A stretch of 64,000 nucleotides of DNA from CAVPLM01 sp963713545 (GTDB lineage Bacteria; Actinomycetota; Thermoleophilia; RBG-16-64-13), in the NCBI GenBank assembly GCA_963713545.1, contig CAVQME010000001.1, forward strand, positions 248,001 through 312,000. Reading direction: 5' to 3'. The notes beneath the pieces were generated by a model that made no database searches, was not told the DNA's origin, and was given only the letters and a program-made list of their open reading frames with translations. Below are positions 8,015 through 18,679 of this stretch, in pieces. Positions within the stretch are counted from its first letter, which is position 1. Every line of letters begins with the position of its first letter. A program made the translations under genes and the position numbers.

Positions 8015-9304
8015 TCAGAATACGCCGTATTCATCGACCGCCTCGCGGAGGGCCAGGACGTTCTCCGGCCTGGCTTCGTCCGGTATGCCGAGATTGCCGT
8101 CGATCATGAGGGTCCCGGTATCGCCGAACAGGTCTATGAGTTCCTTCACATCATCTTTGACCTGTTGCGGCGTGCCGGTGCAGAGAAGCGAGGCCGGGAC
8201 GTTGCCCCAGAAGCACATCACGTCCCCGCATATCTCCTTGAACTTCTTGCGGTCGATGCGGTCGAAGTGCGCGGCTATCTTGCCGGGAGGAAGCTCGGCC
8301 AGGTATTTGAGCCGCGACGTGTAGCCACCTTCGAACAGAGGCACCGGGGTGAGCCCGGCCGCGATGAGCGCTTCGATCAGCTCCCTGAACGTCGGCCAGT
8401 AGAACTTCTCGAAGGCTTCTTCGCTCATGAAGTTGTCCGCCCCCCGGTGCATGGGGATGAAGACCCGGGGGTTGCCAGCCATCTGTGCCGCCCCCACGGA
8501 GAACGCGACGCAGGAAGGCTGCATCAACTCGACCGTCGCCAGCAGCTTGTCCGGATTGCGGTAGATGTCGAGGCTGCCACCTCTCAGGCCCCGGAAGTGG
8601 TCGGAGACCACGTCGAAGGCGGGCGCGGTGATCGACGCCCAGCCGTACGGATAGCCGAGCGCGGCCATCTCCGCCACGTGGGCGCCCAGAGCCATGTTGT
8701 TCTCCTCGGCCGCGTCCGCCAGACGCAGCAGAGCCTCAAGAGCCTTCCGCACGGGGGGCGTGGAGACGATGCCCGCGGCCACCCCCATCAGGTTGTACGA
8801 GTTGGAGAACCAGTAAGGCCGCGGCAGCGGCATCTGTCCGAGTCCGGCCAGATTATTCGCGATGCGGGGAAGCATCTTCCCAAGCGTGTACCCGTCGGGA
8901 TCGGCCAGGAACTCGTCGTACTCGTCCTCGGGCAGCCACTCCCTCTCCACGTACTGAAAAGCCGCGTCGTCGGGCAGATCGCCCCCGGGCCAGCGGAACT
9001 GCCGGATGCCTAGAGCGTCAAGACCCTTGGAGGGAAGCAGGCCATTGGGAGCCGCGAAGTCCCAGCCGAACTCCAGGTCGGCCTCCTTCATGCACTGGTA
9101 GCGCAGGTCGGGCCTGTAGCCGGCGTCCCGGTTCGATATCCCCTTGACCCTCGTAGGGAAGTAGTGCGTGACCAGCGGGACGACGGGCACGCGGTCCGGC
9201 TTCTTGAGCGCGACGATGTCGTTGAAGCGTTTCTCCCGCTCCGCGTAGAGCTTCGCACTTTCGGTGGCCGGCGCCCCCTCGGGGCTCGGGGTTCCCTCAG
9301 TCAT
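8015..9304 (-). CDS. UroD-superfamily protein (methyltransferase-like), copy 1
   Basis: The protein has 429 residues and a uroporphyrinogen-decarboxylase-type barrel: RFNDIVALKKPDRVPVVPL at the N-terminus and the family end ARPENVLALREAVDEYG. In corrinoid systems this family includes MtaA/MtbA-type methyltransferases whose zinc is held by an H-x-C motif. Here that position reads VPLFEGGYTSRL and the late Cys is missing (DGNLGIPDEARPEN), so a classical zinc-thiol site is absent. It is close in sequence to the protein at 12065-13411 (F-EG-Y-SRL, LPPGK, HFD). The N-terminal 18 residues are low complexity. A true heme-pathway UroD is unlikely given the neighbours. Confidence 0.75.
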   Translation of the reverse strand: MTEGTPSPEGAPATESAKLYAEREKRFNDIVALKKPDRVPVVPLVTHYFPTRVKGISNRDAGYRPDLRYQCMKEADLEFGWDFAAPNGLLPSKGLDALGIRQFRWPGGDLPDDAAFQYVEREWLPEDEYDEFLADPDGYTLGKMLPRIANNLAGLGQMPLPRPYWFSNSYNLMGVAAGIVSTPPVRKALEALLRLADAAEENNMALGAHVAEMAALGYPYGWASITAPAFDVVSDHFRGLRGGSLDIYRNPDKLLATVELMQPSCVAFSVGAAQMAGNPRVFIPMHRGADNFMSEEAFEKFYWPTFRELIEALIAAGLTPVPLFEGGYTSRLKYLAELPPGKIAAHFDRIDRKKFKEICGDVMCFWGNVPASLLCTGTPQQVKDDVKELIDLFGDTGTLMIDGNLGIPDEARPENVLALREAVDEYGVF

Positions 9305-9325
9305 CAGTGATCCACTCTCGGTCGG

Positions 9326-10453
9326 TCACCGCTGCACCGAGTCGACCATGGCCTTCACGTTCTCGAACTTGGCGTCCGGCGGGAGGGCGCAGCCCATGGC
9401 CATGATGTAGCCGTCGGGGCCGACCTCGGTGAGCAGGCGTTTGCAGTAGGCTTTGACGTCGTCCACCGTCCCCAGGCTCAGCATGGCCGGGTGTACGTCA
9501 CCCAGGATGCACATATGCCCGGCCAGGATCTTCTTGGCCCGGAAGATGTCGGTCTTGCCGTCGAGCTCGAGGATGCACCGGCGCGCGGGCAGGTCTTTGA
9601 GGCGTTCGATCTCGCGGTCCCAGTTGGCGTCGTAGTGGAGGACGGGGGTGCCGCCTTCTTCGGCCACGATCTCCACGAGCTCCTTCATGTAGGGCCACAC
9701 GAAGCGGTCCCACAGCTTGGGCGAGAGAAACTCCGGCGCCGTGCGCCAGCTGCCCACCCAGTAGCCGGTGGGCTGACCGACCGCGCGTATCAGTTGGCGC
9801 GTCTGCTCCCGCTTCTCGGCCATGATGACATCCAGCACCGCCTGGATCTTGTCGGGCATGCGGTAGAGGTCGAGGGTGAACTCCTTGACCGTCCGGGCGC
9901 CGGCCAGGTGCTCGAAGGGATGGTCGACGGTCAGGGGCGACAGGATGACGTAGCCGCGCTTCATGTACTCCATGGTCCAGCGCGGACCGGCCTCCTGCAG
10001 CGCCTGTGCCGCCGCGACGGCCGCCCCCAGATACTTGCCGATGTACTGGCCGAACCAGGGACCCCAGCCTATCTCGAGGATCTTGTCGTAGTCCTCCGGC
10101 TGGATGCGCACCTGCTCGTCCATCTGCCACTGGCTGTGCTCGGGCAGGTCGCGGCCGGGGAGCTTCATCGGTGCCAGCCAGAGCATGCCCAGCACGTCCG
10201 GGGCATAGGTGGGGAACTGAAGGGAGTCCACGTCACCCAGCTTCTCGAGTGCGCCCAGCATGGTCTCGGCGGCCACATCCACGCTCGAGACGTAGGCAGG
10301 GTAGGAGACACCCATGGTGTTGGCCGCAAAGAGATCCATCACCAGGGAGATGGGCACGCGGTCGGGCGTGCCGCAGGCGATGGCCGTCTGCAGGCGCTGC
10401 ATGCGCTCGAAGAAGAGCGGGTGCGGGGCGAAACCAGTCGTCTCAGTCATCAT
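9326..10453 (-). CDS. UroD-superfamily protein (methyltransferase-like), copy 2
   Basis: This 375-residue UroD-type barrel has RLQTAIACGTPDRVPISLVM near the N-terminus. The presumed metal loop is VLHYDANWDREIERLKDLP with a late Cys in MGCALPPDAKFENVKAM. It therefore keeps His and the late Cys, with Asp where MtaA-type enzymes have the first Cys (H-x-D rather than H-x-C). It is the best candidate among the three copies for a catalytic methyl transfer with the corrinoid protein, whose stop it overlaps (ATGA, 10450-10453). The substrate is unknown. Confidence 0.8.
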   Translation of the reverse strand: MMTETTGFAPHPLFFERMQRLQTAIACGTPDRVPISLVMDLFAANTMGVSYPAYVSSVDVAAETMLGALEKLGDVDSLQFPTYAPDVLGMLWLAPMKLPGRDLPEHSQWQMDEQVRIQPEDYDKILEIGWGPWFGQYIGKYLGAAVAAAQALQEAGPRWTMEYMKRGYVILSPLTVDHPFEHLAGARTVKEFTLDLYRMPDKIQAVLDVIMAEKREQTRQLIRAVGQPTGYWVGSWRTAPEFLSPKLWDRFVWPYMKELVEIVAEEGGTPVLHYDANWDREIERLKDLPARRCILELDGKTDIFRAKKILAGHMCILGDVHPAMLSLGTVDDVKAYCKRLLTEVGPDGYIMAMGCALPPDAKFENVKAMVDSVQR

Positions 10454-11082
10454 TCCACCCCCAGTACTCTCTTAGCGGCTATCACGCCGTCTTGGGCCGT
10501 CTTGCAGTAGTAGTCGGCGCCAACGTAGTCGGCGGTGGCTTGATCCACGGGGCCGCCGCCGATGAGGACGGTGACCTGGTCGCGGAGGCCGGCTGCCTTG
10601 ATGGCGGCGATGGTATCGCGCATGTCGTCAAAGACGGTGGTGAGAAGACAGCTCATGCCGACGAGTTGGGACTTATGCTCTTTGACGGCATCTACGAAAG
10701 CCTGGTGCTCCACGTTCACGCCCAGGTCGATCACTTCGATGCCGTTGGAGCTCATGACGGTGGCCACGATGTCTTTGCCGAAGTCGTGGATGTCGTTCTT
10801 GACCGTGCCCAGGACCAGGGTGCCCAGCTTCTGCTGGGGCGAAGCCTTCAGTTCTTCCTGCAGAGGAGCGCCGGCCTTCTTGAAGATGTCGGCGGCGTAG
10901 ATGAGCTCGGAGAGGAAGTACTCCCCGCTCTCGAAGCGCTCGCCCACCACGTTCATGCCGGCCTGGAGCTCTTCCAGGATGGAGAGGGCGGGCTCGCCGG
11001 CGGCCAGTTTCTCCTCTACCAGAGAGATGGCCGTGGCTTCTTCCAGGTCGCCCACTGCCTGGGCGAGTAGTGAGTCGGACAT
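10450..11082 (-). CDS. Corrinoid (B12-binding) methyltransferase subunit
   Basis: The 210-residue protein has an N-terminal helical cap (VEEKLAAGEPALSILEELQA...) and a C-terminal cobalamin-binding Rossmann domain. The lower-ligand motif D-x-H-x-x-G is DIHDFGKDIV, followed by IEVIDLGVNV and VLIGGGPVDQATADYVGAD. It carries the methyl group in two-component methyltransferase systems of the MtaC/MtbC/MtgC kind. The ATG at 11082 follows AAGGAGGT; the in-frame start at 11127 has no such site. It is the only corrinoid protein in the island and would serve one or more of the three UroD-like partners. It is coupled to UroD copy 2. Confidence 0.9.
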   Translation of the reverse strand: MSDSLLAQAVGDLEEATAISLVEEKLAAGEPALSILEELQAGMNVVGERFESGEYFLSELIYAADIFKKAGAPLQEELKASPQQKLGTLVLGTVKNDIHDFGKDIVATVMSSNGIEVIDLGVNVEHQAFVDAVKEHKSQLVGMSCLLTTVFDDMRDTIAAIKAAGLRDQVTVLIGGGPVDQATADYVGADYYCKTAQDGVIAAKRVLGVE

Positions 11083-11128
11083 GATGCTGATACCTCCTTG
11101 TTCGCTATACTGCTGGATCGGCGCCACT

Positions 11129-12046
11129 CTACCTTCTCGGCGCCTTCTCCGGCGCGATCACCTTCCCGTAAGCGTTGTACGCCGCGATTCTCTCCTGCAC
11201 TTCCGGCAGAGCGATCTGCGCCGGCTCTTCCTGGTGCTCGTGCCGCATTATCCACTCCAGATGGTGCATCTCCTTGGGTGTGGAGAAACGTGGTTCGCGC
11301 ACGTCGTCGGGGTTCCAGGCTACTGAGAACTTCCCGCCGCTGAACGCTACCGTGCCGTGTACCTCGCAGGTAGGGCACATGATCTCGGGTAAGTCCTTCT
11401 CGATGTAGATCACGTTGCAGTGACATACCGGACAGGAGACGCCGGCTTCCTCGCCCATGTATTCCCACTCGTCGAAGGGAAGGTCGAGGGCTCTGGCGAC
11501 ATTCTTGCCCAACGTGCGCGAGCGCTCGACGGCCCCCGCGTTGTCCGGAGTGAGAGCCGCCCCCAGCGCCGCGCAGTGGTCGATCTGCACCTGGTCCACC
11601 AGAGTGGTGAAATGCTGAAGGAACAGATTGATCGATAGGAGCCCGAGGCTGGTCCAGCCGTCGTAGCCGGACCCTCCCACCGAGATGGCCGCCCCTATCC
11701 GCCGCCGCTCGAAGATGTCCGGCTTGCGCGAGAAGAGGTGGTTCGTCTTCTCGGCGATGATCATGAGGTTACTGCTGGACCGCAGGTGATAGACGGGGGC
11801 CGAGACGATGACGGCCGTGTCGCCCAACAGCGTCTGCTCGAGGATCCAGTCGACGTCGTCCTTGGCGCAGCGGCCCGTCTTCAGGCAGGCCCAGCAGGAG
11901 TTGCAGGGCAGCACCTTGAGATCGTGCGCCCTGATGATCTCCGACTCCACGCCTTCCTCCTCAGCCGCCATGAGGGCCGCCTTGAGGAAGTGCTCGCTGT
12001 TGCCGTTCTTCCTGCCACACGAGAGGCCGATGATCTTCTTGGCCAT
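11129..12046 (-). CDS. Flavodoxin-fold FMN reductase with Cys-rich tail, second copy
   Basis: The 305-residue protein starts MAKKIIGLSCGRKNGNSEH, then LPCNSCWACLKTGRC, a candidate Cys cluster, and VIVSAPVYHLRSSSNLMI of the flavin site. The C-terminus has CPVCHCN...MCPTCEVHGT, probably a zinc ribbon or Fe-S site. The architecture matches the protein at 6917-7918. It lies between UroD copy 3 and the corrinoid gene, which supports a redox role in that system. No reductive activator of the RamA type was seen nearby, so these flavoproteins may take that role; this is a hypothesis. Confidence 0.75.
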   Translation of the reverse strand: MAKKIIGLSCGRKNGNSEHFLKAALMAAEEEGVESEIIRAHDLKVLPCNSCWACLKTGRCAKDDVDWILEQTLLGDTAVIVSAPVYHLRSSSNLMIIAEKTNHLFSRKPDIFERRRIGAAISVGGSGYDGWTSLGLLSINLFLQHFTTLVDQVQIDHCAALGAALTPDNAGAVERSRTLGKNVARALDLPFDEWEYMGEEAGVSCPVCHCNVIYIEKDLPEIMCPTCEVHGTVAFSGGKFSVAWNPDDVREPRFSTPKEMHHLEWIMRHEHQEEPAQIALPEVQERIAAYNAYGKVIAPEKAPRR

Positions 12047-12064
12047 GTTCTGCCTTCCGTGGCT

Positions 12065-13411
12065 CTAGTAGGTTCCGTACTGTTTCGCAGCCTGGATCAT
12101 GGCCGCGAAATTCTCTTCCTTGGCGGTGTCGGCCCCGGCTCCGACATCGAGGATGAAGCCGCCCTTGCCCTTCACCTCGTCGACAAGCGTGCGGCAGTAT
12201 GCCGTCACTTCGCCGGCAGTCCCCAATTGCAGCAGCGACAGCGGCACGTTCCCCGCGATGCAGGCCACGCCGTCGAGGGCTTCCTTGGCCTTGCGCATGT
12301 CGGTCTGGTCGAAGTGCCACACGGTGCGGCCGGGCGGCAGGTCGCGGATGATCTCCAGACGGGAGTTGTAGGAGCCCTCGGCGAAGATGTAGGGCACCAG
12401 GCCTTGCTCGATCAGGCCCAGGCACATCTTACGCAGCGTGGGCCAGTAGAAAGTGCGGAACTGCTCGTCGTTCATGAAGCCATCCGCCCCCTTGTGGAGA
12501 GGGATGAAGACGGTGGGCGGCACGAAGGGGGCCGCCTTCCGGGTAAGGTGCTTCAGCAGCACCGGCAGCAGACGGTCGCAGGCCTCGAGGACCTTCTCGG
12601 GGTAGCGGTACAGGTCGGTGACGATGCCCCGGGTGCCCCGCAGGGTGTCGCCCAAGAAGTCGAACGGCGCCCAGGTGACGAGACCGGGGTGCGACGGAAA
12701 CCCTTCCGACATCAGTCGCATGTCCAGGCCGATGGTGGCTTGTGCCCAGGCGGCGGCCCGTTTTCCCGCCTCCATGAGCTTCGAGACGGCCTCCTGCAGC
12801 TCGGGGTCGCCCCAGCCCGCGACCCAGAAGTCCGCGCCGCAGAGTTGGACCATCCCGAAAGGAGCGTCGAGTTTGGCCATACCGGCCAGGGCGCCGTTGG
12901 TTCTGGGTATGTAGGTGCGCAGCAAGATACCCGGTGGGGTCGTCGATGAGATCGTCGTATTCTTCCGGGCGCATCCACTCCTTTTCCACATACTGGAAGC
13001 TGGCCGTCTCCGGAACCCCGTGACCGGGCCAGCTGAAGAGCTTGTAATCGAGCGCGTCGAAGATCGGCCCGGCACCGCCGGCGGCGATGGCGGAGCCCAC
13101 CACGGCATCCGGCTCGAGACTGCTGGGCGTATCCCACCCAGGCCTCGGGCGGCTTTCTCCTGGTCGTACATCACGTCGTGAGGGGTGAATCCCGCCCGGT
13201 GGGCCGGGTAGAACTGGTTGAGGGTGGTCACCGGCACACGATCGGGCGCCTTCTCGAGAAAGATGGCGTCCCTCAGTCTGGCCGCGCGGGCCTTGTAGGC
13301 GGCCTCGGCCTCAGGACTGACGAAAGGCAGCTGCGGGCTTGTGAAGATCTGAAAGCGCTGCTGTCGCTTCGCCTCGGCGGGCAGATCGGCCCACGAGCGC
13401 TCAGTATCCAT
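12065..13411 (-). CDS. UroD-superfamily protein (methyltransferase-like), copy 3, with three compensating frameshifts
   Basis: The N-terminus (RDAIFLEKAPDRVPVTTL) and residues from LLRTYIPRTNGALAGMAKL to the stop are in one frame. Between about 12935 and 13150 the conserved protein (WVGYAQQ, then VVGSAIAAGGAGPIFDALDY, FSWPGHGVPETASFQYVEKEW) runs in the other two frames. Three one-base insertions, near 13145, 13115 and 12940, restore one protein of about 447 residues similar to copy 1. Like copy 1 it lacks the H-x-C zinc motif (YIFAEGSYNSRL) and the late Cys. It is the first gene after the liv operon, from which a strong hairpin separates it. Confidence 0.7.
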   Translation of the reverse strand: MDTERSWADLPAEAKRQQRFQIFTSPQLPFVSPEAEAAYKARAARLRDAIFLEKAPDRVPVTTLNQFYPAHRAGFTPHDVMYDQEKAARGLGGIRPAVSSRMPWWAPPSPPAVPGRSSTRSITSSSAGPVTGFRRRPASSMWKRSGCARKNTTISSTTPPGILLRTYIPRTNGALAGMAKLDAPFGMVQLCGADFWVAGWGDPELQEAVSKLMEAGKRAAAWAQATIGLDMRLMSEGFPSHPGLVTWAPFDFLGDTLRGTRGIVTDLYRYPEKVLEACDRLLPVLLKHLTRKAAPFVPPTVFIPLHKGADGFMNDEQFRTFYWPTLRKMCLGLIEQGLVPYIFAEGSYNSRLEIIRDLPPGRTVWHFDQTDMRKAKEALDGVACIAGNVPLSLLQLGTAGEVTAYCRTLVDEVKGKGGFILDVGAGADTAKEENFAAMIQAAKQYGTY

Positions 13412-13468
13412 CTCTCTTCTCGGTCCTGCTCAATGCTTGCACTGCTTCGGTGCTGCCTACGCGACAAG

Positions 13469-13505
13469 GACGCCGGGGCTGGCGGCAGCCACCAGCCCCG
13501 GCGTC
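13469..13505 (-). terminator. Strong hairpin after livK
   Basis: GACGCCGGGGCTGG (13469-13482) and CCAGCCCCGGCGTC (13492-13505) form a perfect 14-bp stem with a 9-nt loop, 48 bp after the livK stop on the minus strand. The following TTGTCGCG is not a strong T-run, so it may only attenuate transcription into the UroD genes. Confidence 0.6.
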
Positions 13506-13552
13506 AGCGTCGGGACCGACCCCAGGGGGGCGACGATCCCGAAGGACTCGGC

Positions 13553-14888
13553 CTAGTTGACGGTGTTGACGAACTGGAACTGGGCGCCTTTGACCTGACG
13601 AACTCCACCATGTTGCCTTTGACGCCCTGAGTCGTCTCATCAGGAGTGAAGTTGACGATGCCTTCAAGTGATGAAATCTTTGAGGTTGATCAGAGCGTCC
13701 GCGACCTTCGGCTTTGTCATCGGGGCCGCCGGCCTGCTTCATGGCCTCGGCCAAGATGGCGACCAGGTCGGCGCCGACAGCCGAGAAGAAGTCGGGCGCT
13801 TGGTTGTATTTCGCCTGGTAGCCTCGAAAAATCGATCTGCAATGCCTTCAGCGGCCAGTCATCGGGCAGCGCGGCCGGGTTGACCAGATCCCGCCGGAAT
13901 CGAGCGACAAGGAAGCCTTCGACGGCTTCCGGACCCATGGAGAAGATGGCCGGGTGGGCGGCGGCGGGGCTGCCCTGGATCGGCACGGTCACGCCAAGAG
14001 ACCGCAGGCCCTTGTAGAGCGGCGGCAGCGGCGATCGGGATTGACGTAGATGAGCACGGCATCCGGCTTTGAGTTTGTTGTACTCCTCCATGATCTGTTG
14101 AGGATGGGCTGGAAGTCGGTCTGATCGAACCCGAAAGTGTCGGGCATCTTGGTGAAGGTGAAGCCCTCAGCGGGAGCCGCCTCGACGAGCAGATCGAGCG
14201 TCTCCTGATGGATGGCGAGAACGTCGGCGATACCCAGAATGTTCTTCCAGCCGTTCGCTTTGATGACCTTGGTCAGCGCGTCGGCCTGGGTCGGCGGGGC
14301 AGCCGACACCATGACGCTCCACTGGTAGCTGCGGGCCGCTGATATTGGCCAGCGTGGCCGGGCCGGTGCCGACCATCGGTATCTGCGGTCTGCTCGGCGA
14401 TGCCGCGGGCCGGCTCCTGCATGAACTGTGCGAACGGTCCGATGGTCGCCAGCGACCTTGTCTTCTCTGGATCAGCTTGTTGACGTTCGCGATGCGTTGA
14501 GCCACGTCGGACTTGTCGTCGACTGTCGATGAGCTCGATCGGGCGGCCGTTGAGCCCGCCGTTGGCGTTGACGTACTCCACCTGCAGGTCGGCGCCCTTG
14601 CCGATCGAGTACGCCGGGAGCCGCGCTCGAGCCCGGTGAGACTGTTGGAGAAGCCGACCTTGATCGGCTCACCCGTGGCCGGCCCGGCCGCCGTGTGGTG
14701 TCGGTGCTCGGGGCCGCCGTGGTCTCTGTCGGGCGCTGCCGTGGTCTCTGTGCTCGGAGCAGCCGTGGTCTCGGTGCTGGGCGCTGCCGTCGTGGTGGTG
14801 GTCTCTTCTCGCCGCCGCAGGCGACCGCCGTCATGGCGACCACCAGCATGCAGGACGAGGAGACCCACCAACAGTACCGCTTCTTCAT
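13553..14888 (-). CDS. livK: Branched-chain-amino-acid-type ABC transporter substrate-binding lipoprotein (frameshifted)
   Basis: The start is the ATG at 14888 after GGAGG, giving MKKRYCWWVSSSCMLVVA and lipobox VACG. A Thr/Ala/Pro-rich linker (TETTAAPST repeats) and a type-1 periplasmic-binding domain follow, in pieces: IKVGFSNSLTG, EYVNANGGLNGRPIELI, DALTKVIKANGWKNILGI, EEYNKLK, FSMGPEAVEGFLV. The end is GVKGNMVEFV...FQFVNTVN-stop. At least six one-base shifts are needed to join these, yet each piece is well conserved, so sequence error is likelier than decay. The ligand may be a methylated amine or another substrate of the island rather than a branched-chain amino acid. This is inference. 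Confidence 0.7.
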
Positions 14889-14955
14889 CTGTTCCTCCCT
14901 CTCGTTACTCGACCCGAACCGTTTGCCCTGCCTCCCTGCTATCTGAAAGCGTGCG

Positions 14956-15680
14956 TCAGGCCGAGGCCGTGCCCAGATAGCTGGCCTGCACGCGTTCATC
15001 CGATTTGAGTGCGTCCGCCAGACCGGAGACGACCACCGGATCCGGTCTGGAGGATGATCGCCCGATGGGCGAGCGAGAGCGCCATCTCCGCGCTCTGCTC
15101 GACCATAAGCATGGTGAGACCCTCTTTGTTGAGCTTGGCCAGCGCCTCGAAGATGCGCTCCACCACCAGCGGAGCGAGACCCATGGAGGGCTCGTCCAAG
15201 AGCAGCAACTGGGGCCGGCCGATAAGGGCCCGGCCGATGGCGAGCATCTGCTGCTCTCCGCCGGACAGGGTGCCCGGCGGGCTGCTTGCGCCGCTCGCCC
15301 AGGATGGGGAAAGAGCTCGTAGACGTAGGCGATGTCGTCTGCCAGGGTCCCCCGCCAGTCCTGCCGGCCGGAGCTGCCCACCACCAGGTTGTCCTGCACC
15401 GAGAGGTCCCGGAACAGCCGGCGCCCTTCGGGGACCTGGCACAGGCCCCGGGCGGCGATCTTCTCCGGGGCCAGGCGGGTGATGTCGAGGCCCTGATAGG
15501 TGACCGAGCCCGCCTTGGGCCGAAGCAGGCCGGAGATGGTGTGAAGAAGCGTGCTCTTGCCCGCCCCGTTGGCGCCCAGGACGGCCACCACCTGCCCCTG
15601 GGGCACCGCGAGCGAGACGCCGCGCAGGGCCTCGATGGAGCCGTAGGAGGTGGCTGAGGTCCTCGACGACAAGCAGGTCC
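14956..15680 (-). CDS. livF: ABC transporter ATP-binding protein LivF (frameshifted)
   Basis: Walker A is VLGANGAGKSTLLHTISG. Then QVPEGRRLFRDLSVQDNLVVG follows in the same frame. The signature LSGGEQQMLAIGRAL and Walker B LLLLDEPSMGLAP are in a second frame (about 15015-15290), and the C-terminus ADALKSDERVQASYLG returns to the first frame. At least three frameshifts, including one near 15655 in the N-terminus (VVEDL/ATSYGSIEA), are needed. The start is uncertain and probably overlaps the livG end. It drives import together with LivG, LivH and LivM. Confidence 0.7.
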
Positions 15681-16512
<832 letters not shown>

Positions 16513-16650
16513 TCGGCGGCGCGACGCCCGGCGGGTGCGGCCGCCGGTGCCGTTGCGGCGATCGCCGCTCCAGGCACGATGTCGACCTCCGGCGAGAAGG
16601 CCAGCGGCAAGCCGACCGAGGTCGTGCACTGGCCGGCCGGTTCGTCCGGC

Positions 16651-17679
16651 TCAGCGGCCACGAGGCACTGGGCCGGCTCCTGCAGCTTCTCCCTGCCTGA
16701 AAAGGGCCTTGAGGCGGGCCCGCTGGTCCGGCCGCAGGGCGAGGCCGGCGGGCAGGAAGATCAGGAGCAGGATCATGATGACCGAGTAGATGACCCCGCT
16801 GTACTGCTGCACGCTCGCTGAACCCGTTGATCACCCAGGTCATGAGGATGGCCCCGACGACGGAGCCCCACACCGACCCCCGCCCAGCAGCATCATGACG
16901 ATGGGCAGGATGGCGGCGGTGAAGGTGAAGCTGCCCGGGGTGACGGCCATGGTGACGAAGGCGTAGAGGCCGCCGGCCAGGCCGCAGATGACGGCGCTGG
17001 TCACGAAGGCCAGCAGCTTCCAGTTGGCCGTGCGCACCCCGAGGCTCGACGAGGCGATCTCGCTGGTGGCAATGGCCCGGAGCGCCCGGCCCGCCCGGTA
17101 CTTGAGAGCGCGGTCGACGAACAGGAGGATGACGACCGCGACGATCCAGACCAGGTAGTACTGGCGAAGATTGCGTGTTGAACTCGAAGCCGAAGACGTT
17201 GAGCCTGGGGACTGGGGCAGCCCGAGGGTCGACCCGGTGACCTTGCGCAGTTGGATGCACCAGGACCAGGAAGATCTGGCCCAGTCCGATGGTAGCCAGG
17301 GCCAGGTAGAAGTAGCGCAGCTTGAGCACCGGCCGCCCGACGATGAGGGCGATCAGCCCGGCGACCAGCGGCGCCGATGACAAGCGCGGCCAGGGTGGGG
17401 AACCGGCAGCTTGACGGTGAGGATGGCCGCTGTGTAGGCGCCGATGCCGTAGAAGGCCGAGTGGCCGAAGGAAAGCTGGCCGGCCTGGCCCAGGATGATG
17501 ACGACAGCGATGGTGAGCATCGCGAAGAGGCCGCCGGTGGTCATGATCCTCATGCCCGTACGCGCTCGGGTAGAGATGCGGCCAGGCCAGCAGAGGCGAC
17601 GATCAGCCCTTGAGCAGGATCTCCGTCCGGACGCAACGAGAAGCGGCCGGCCGCTGATGCGGCTGCCGGAGCGTTCCAT
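16651..17679 (-). CDS. livM: ABC transporter permease LivM (frameshifted)
   Basis: The start is the ATG at 17679 (MERSGSRISGRPLL), which shares one base with the livH stop (TGATG). Conserved pieces are MTTGGLFAMLTIAVVIILGQ and GQLSFGHSAFYGIGAYTAA in one frame, LKLRYFYLALATIGLGQIF in a second, MRTANWKLLAFVTSAVICGL and GLYAFVTMAVTPGSFTF in a third. The end is QQYSGVIYSVIMILLLIFLP...VPRGR-stop at 16651. Several membrane segments are apparent. Four or more one-base shifts are required, with no obvious nonsense or missense decay. Confidence 0.7.
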
Positions 17680-18560
17680 CAGGCCTCGCCTTCGCCGGAG
17701 CGGACCCCGAGCAGATCCGCTCGGCCGGAAATAGAGGACGAGGATGAGGACGCGTAGGCGATGGCGTCCTGATAGCCGGCGGGACAGGAAGCCGGTGGCC
17801 AGCGACTGGATGATGCCCAGAGCGAGACCGCCCACCACCGCTCCGCTGCTCGATCCCCAGCCGCCCAAGATGGCGGCCACGAAGCCGCTGAGCGCGTAGA
17901 TGCCGCCCGGAGAGGTAAGAGGTCTGACGTTGATCGGGGTGACGGCGATGCCCCCGAGGGCCCCGATGGCGGCAGAGATCGCGAAGGCCAGAATGATCAT
18001 GCGCCCGGTGTTGACCCCGGAGAGGCTGGCGGCGCCCGGATCGTTGGCGGTGGCGGTCATCTGCTTGCCGATCCGCGTGTAGTTCGTGAGGAGATACAGA
18101 GCCGATGAGCACGACGATCATCAGGCCGATCACCCATAGGCTCTGCCGAAAGACGGCCACTCCGCCGATGAAGATCGCCTGGTCACCGGTGAAGGCCGGC
18201 ACGCTCTTCCCGTAGCCCCCCCAGCGACCAGGGCCAGGTTCTCGAACAGGATGCTGAGGGCCATGGTGGCGAGGATGATCGAGACCAGGGAGACCTTGAC
18301 GAGCGGCCGAGCACCAAGAGGTACATCACGATAGCGACTATCACGACACCGAGGATGCCGAGAATCGCGGAGAGCCAGTAGGGAAGCCCCAGCTCGCTGA
18401 GGAACGAGTAGGTGAAGAAGGCCCCGAACATCACGAAGGCGCCCTGCGCCATGTTCACGATGCGCGACGTGCGGTAGATGGTCACGTAGCCAAGCGCGAT
18501 CAGGGAGTAAATACTCCCCACGGTGACCCCAGTCACCAATAACTGGATCCACTTGACCAC
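17679..18560 (-). CDS. livH: ABC transporter permease LivH (frameshifted)
   Basis: The gene starts at the ATG at 18560 (MVKWIQLLVTGVTVGSIYSL, then ALGYVTIYRTSRIVNMAQGA), the standard LivH N-terminus. The middle appears as FTGDQAIFIGGVAVFRQSLWV, and the C-terminal half as TGRMIILAFAISAAIGALGG with GIYALSGFVAAILGGWGSS in a further frame. The stop is shared with the livM start (TGATG at 17677-17681). A promoter with TTGACA and TAGCAT lies 60-90 bp upstream. The gene heads the liv operon and is divergent from the MerR/TetR regulator. Confidence 0.75.
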
Positions 18561-18618
18561 ACAAACCCCCTCGCGACCTCAAAGGAACTGCGCTCTAACC
18601 ACCCCAACCGTGAGCGTC

Positions 18619-18647
18619 ATGCTAGGGCATGAGGTCTTCTTTGTCAA
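18619..18647 (-). promoter_or_regulatory. Promoter of the liv operon
   Basis: Reading leftward, a -35 TTGACA (18642-18647) and a -10 TAGCAT (18619-18624) are separated by exactly 17 bp, with an expected start near 18612 and about 50 nt of leader before livH. Confidence 0.65.
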
Positions 18648-18679
18648 TGATATTTAATGCTATGTGCAGTCGTTAACTC

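Noticed and set aside
8015..13411. Heme-biosynthesis uroporphyrinogen decarboxylase (hemE)
   Set aside because: Three copies beside a corrinoid protein and no other heme genes point to methyltransferase-type paralogs.
13412..13552. Cobalamin riboswitch before the corrinoid island
   Set aside because: I looked for a B12-box and found none; only a long GC hairpin fits this stretch, best read as the livK terminator.
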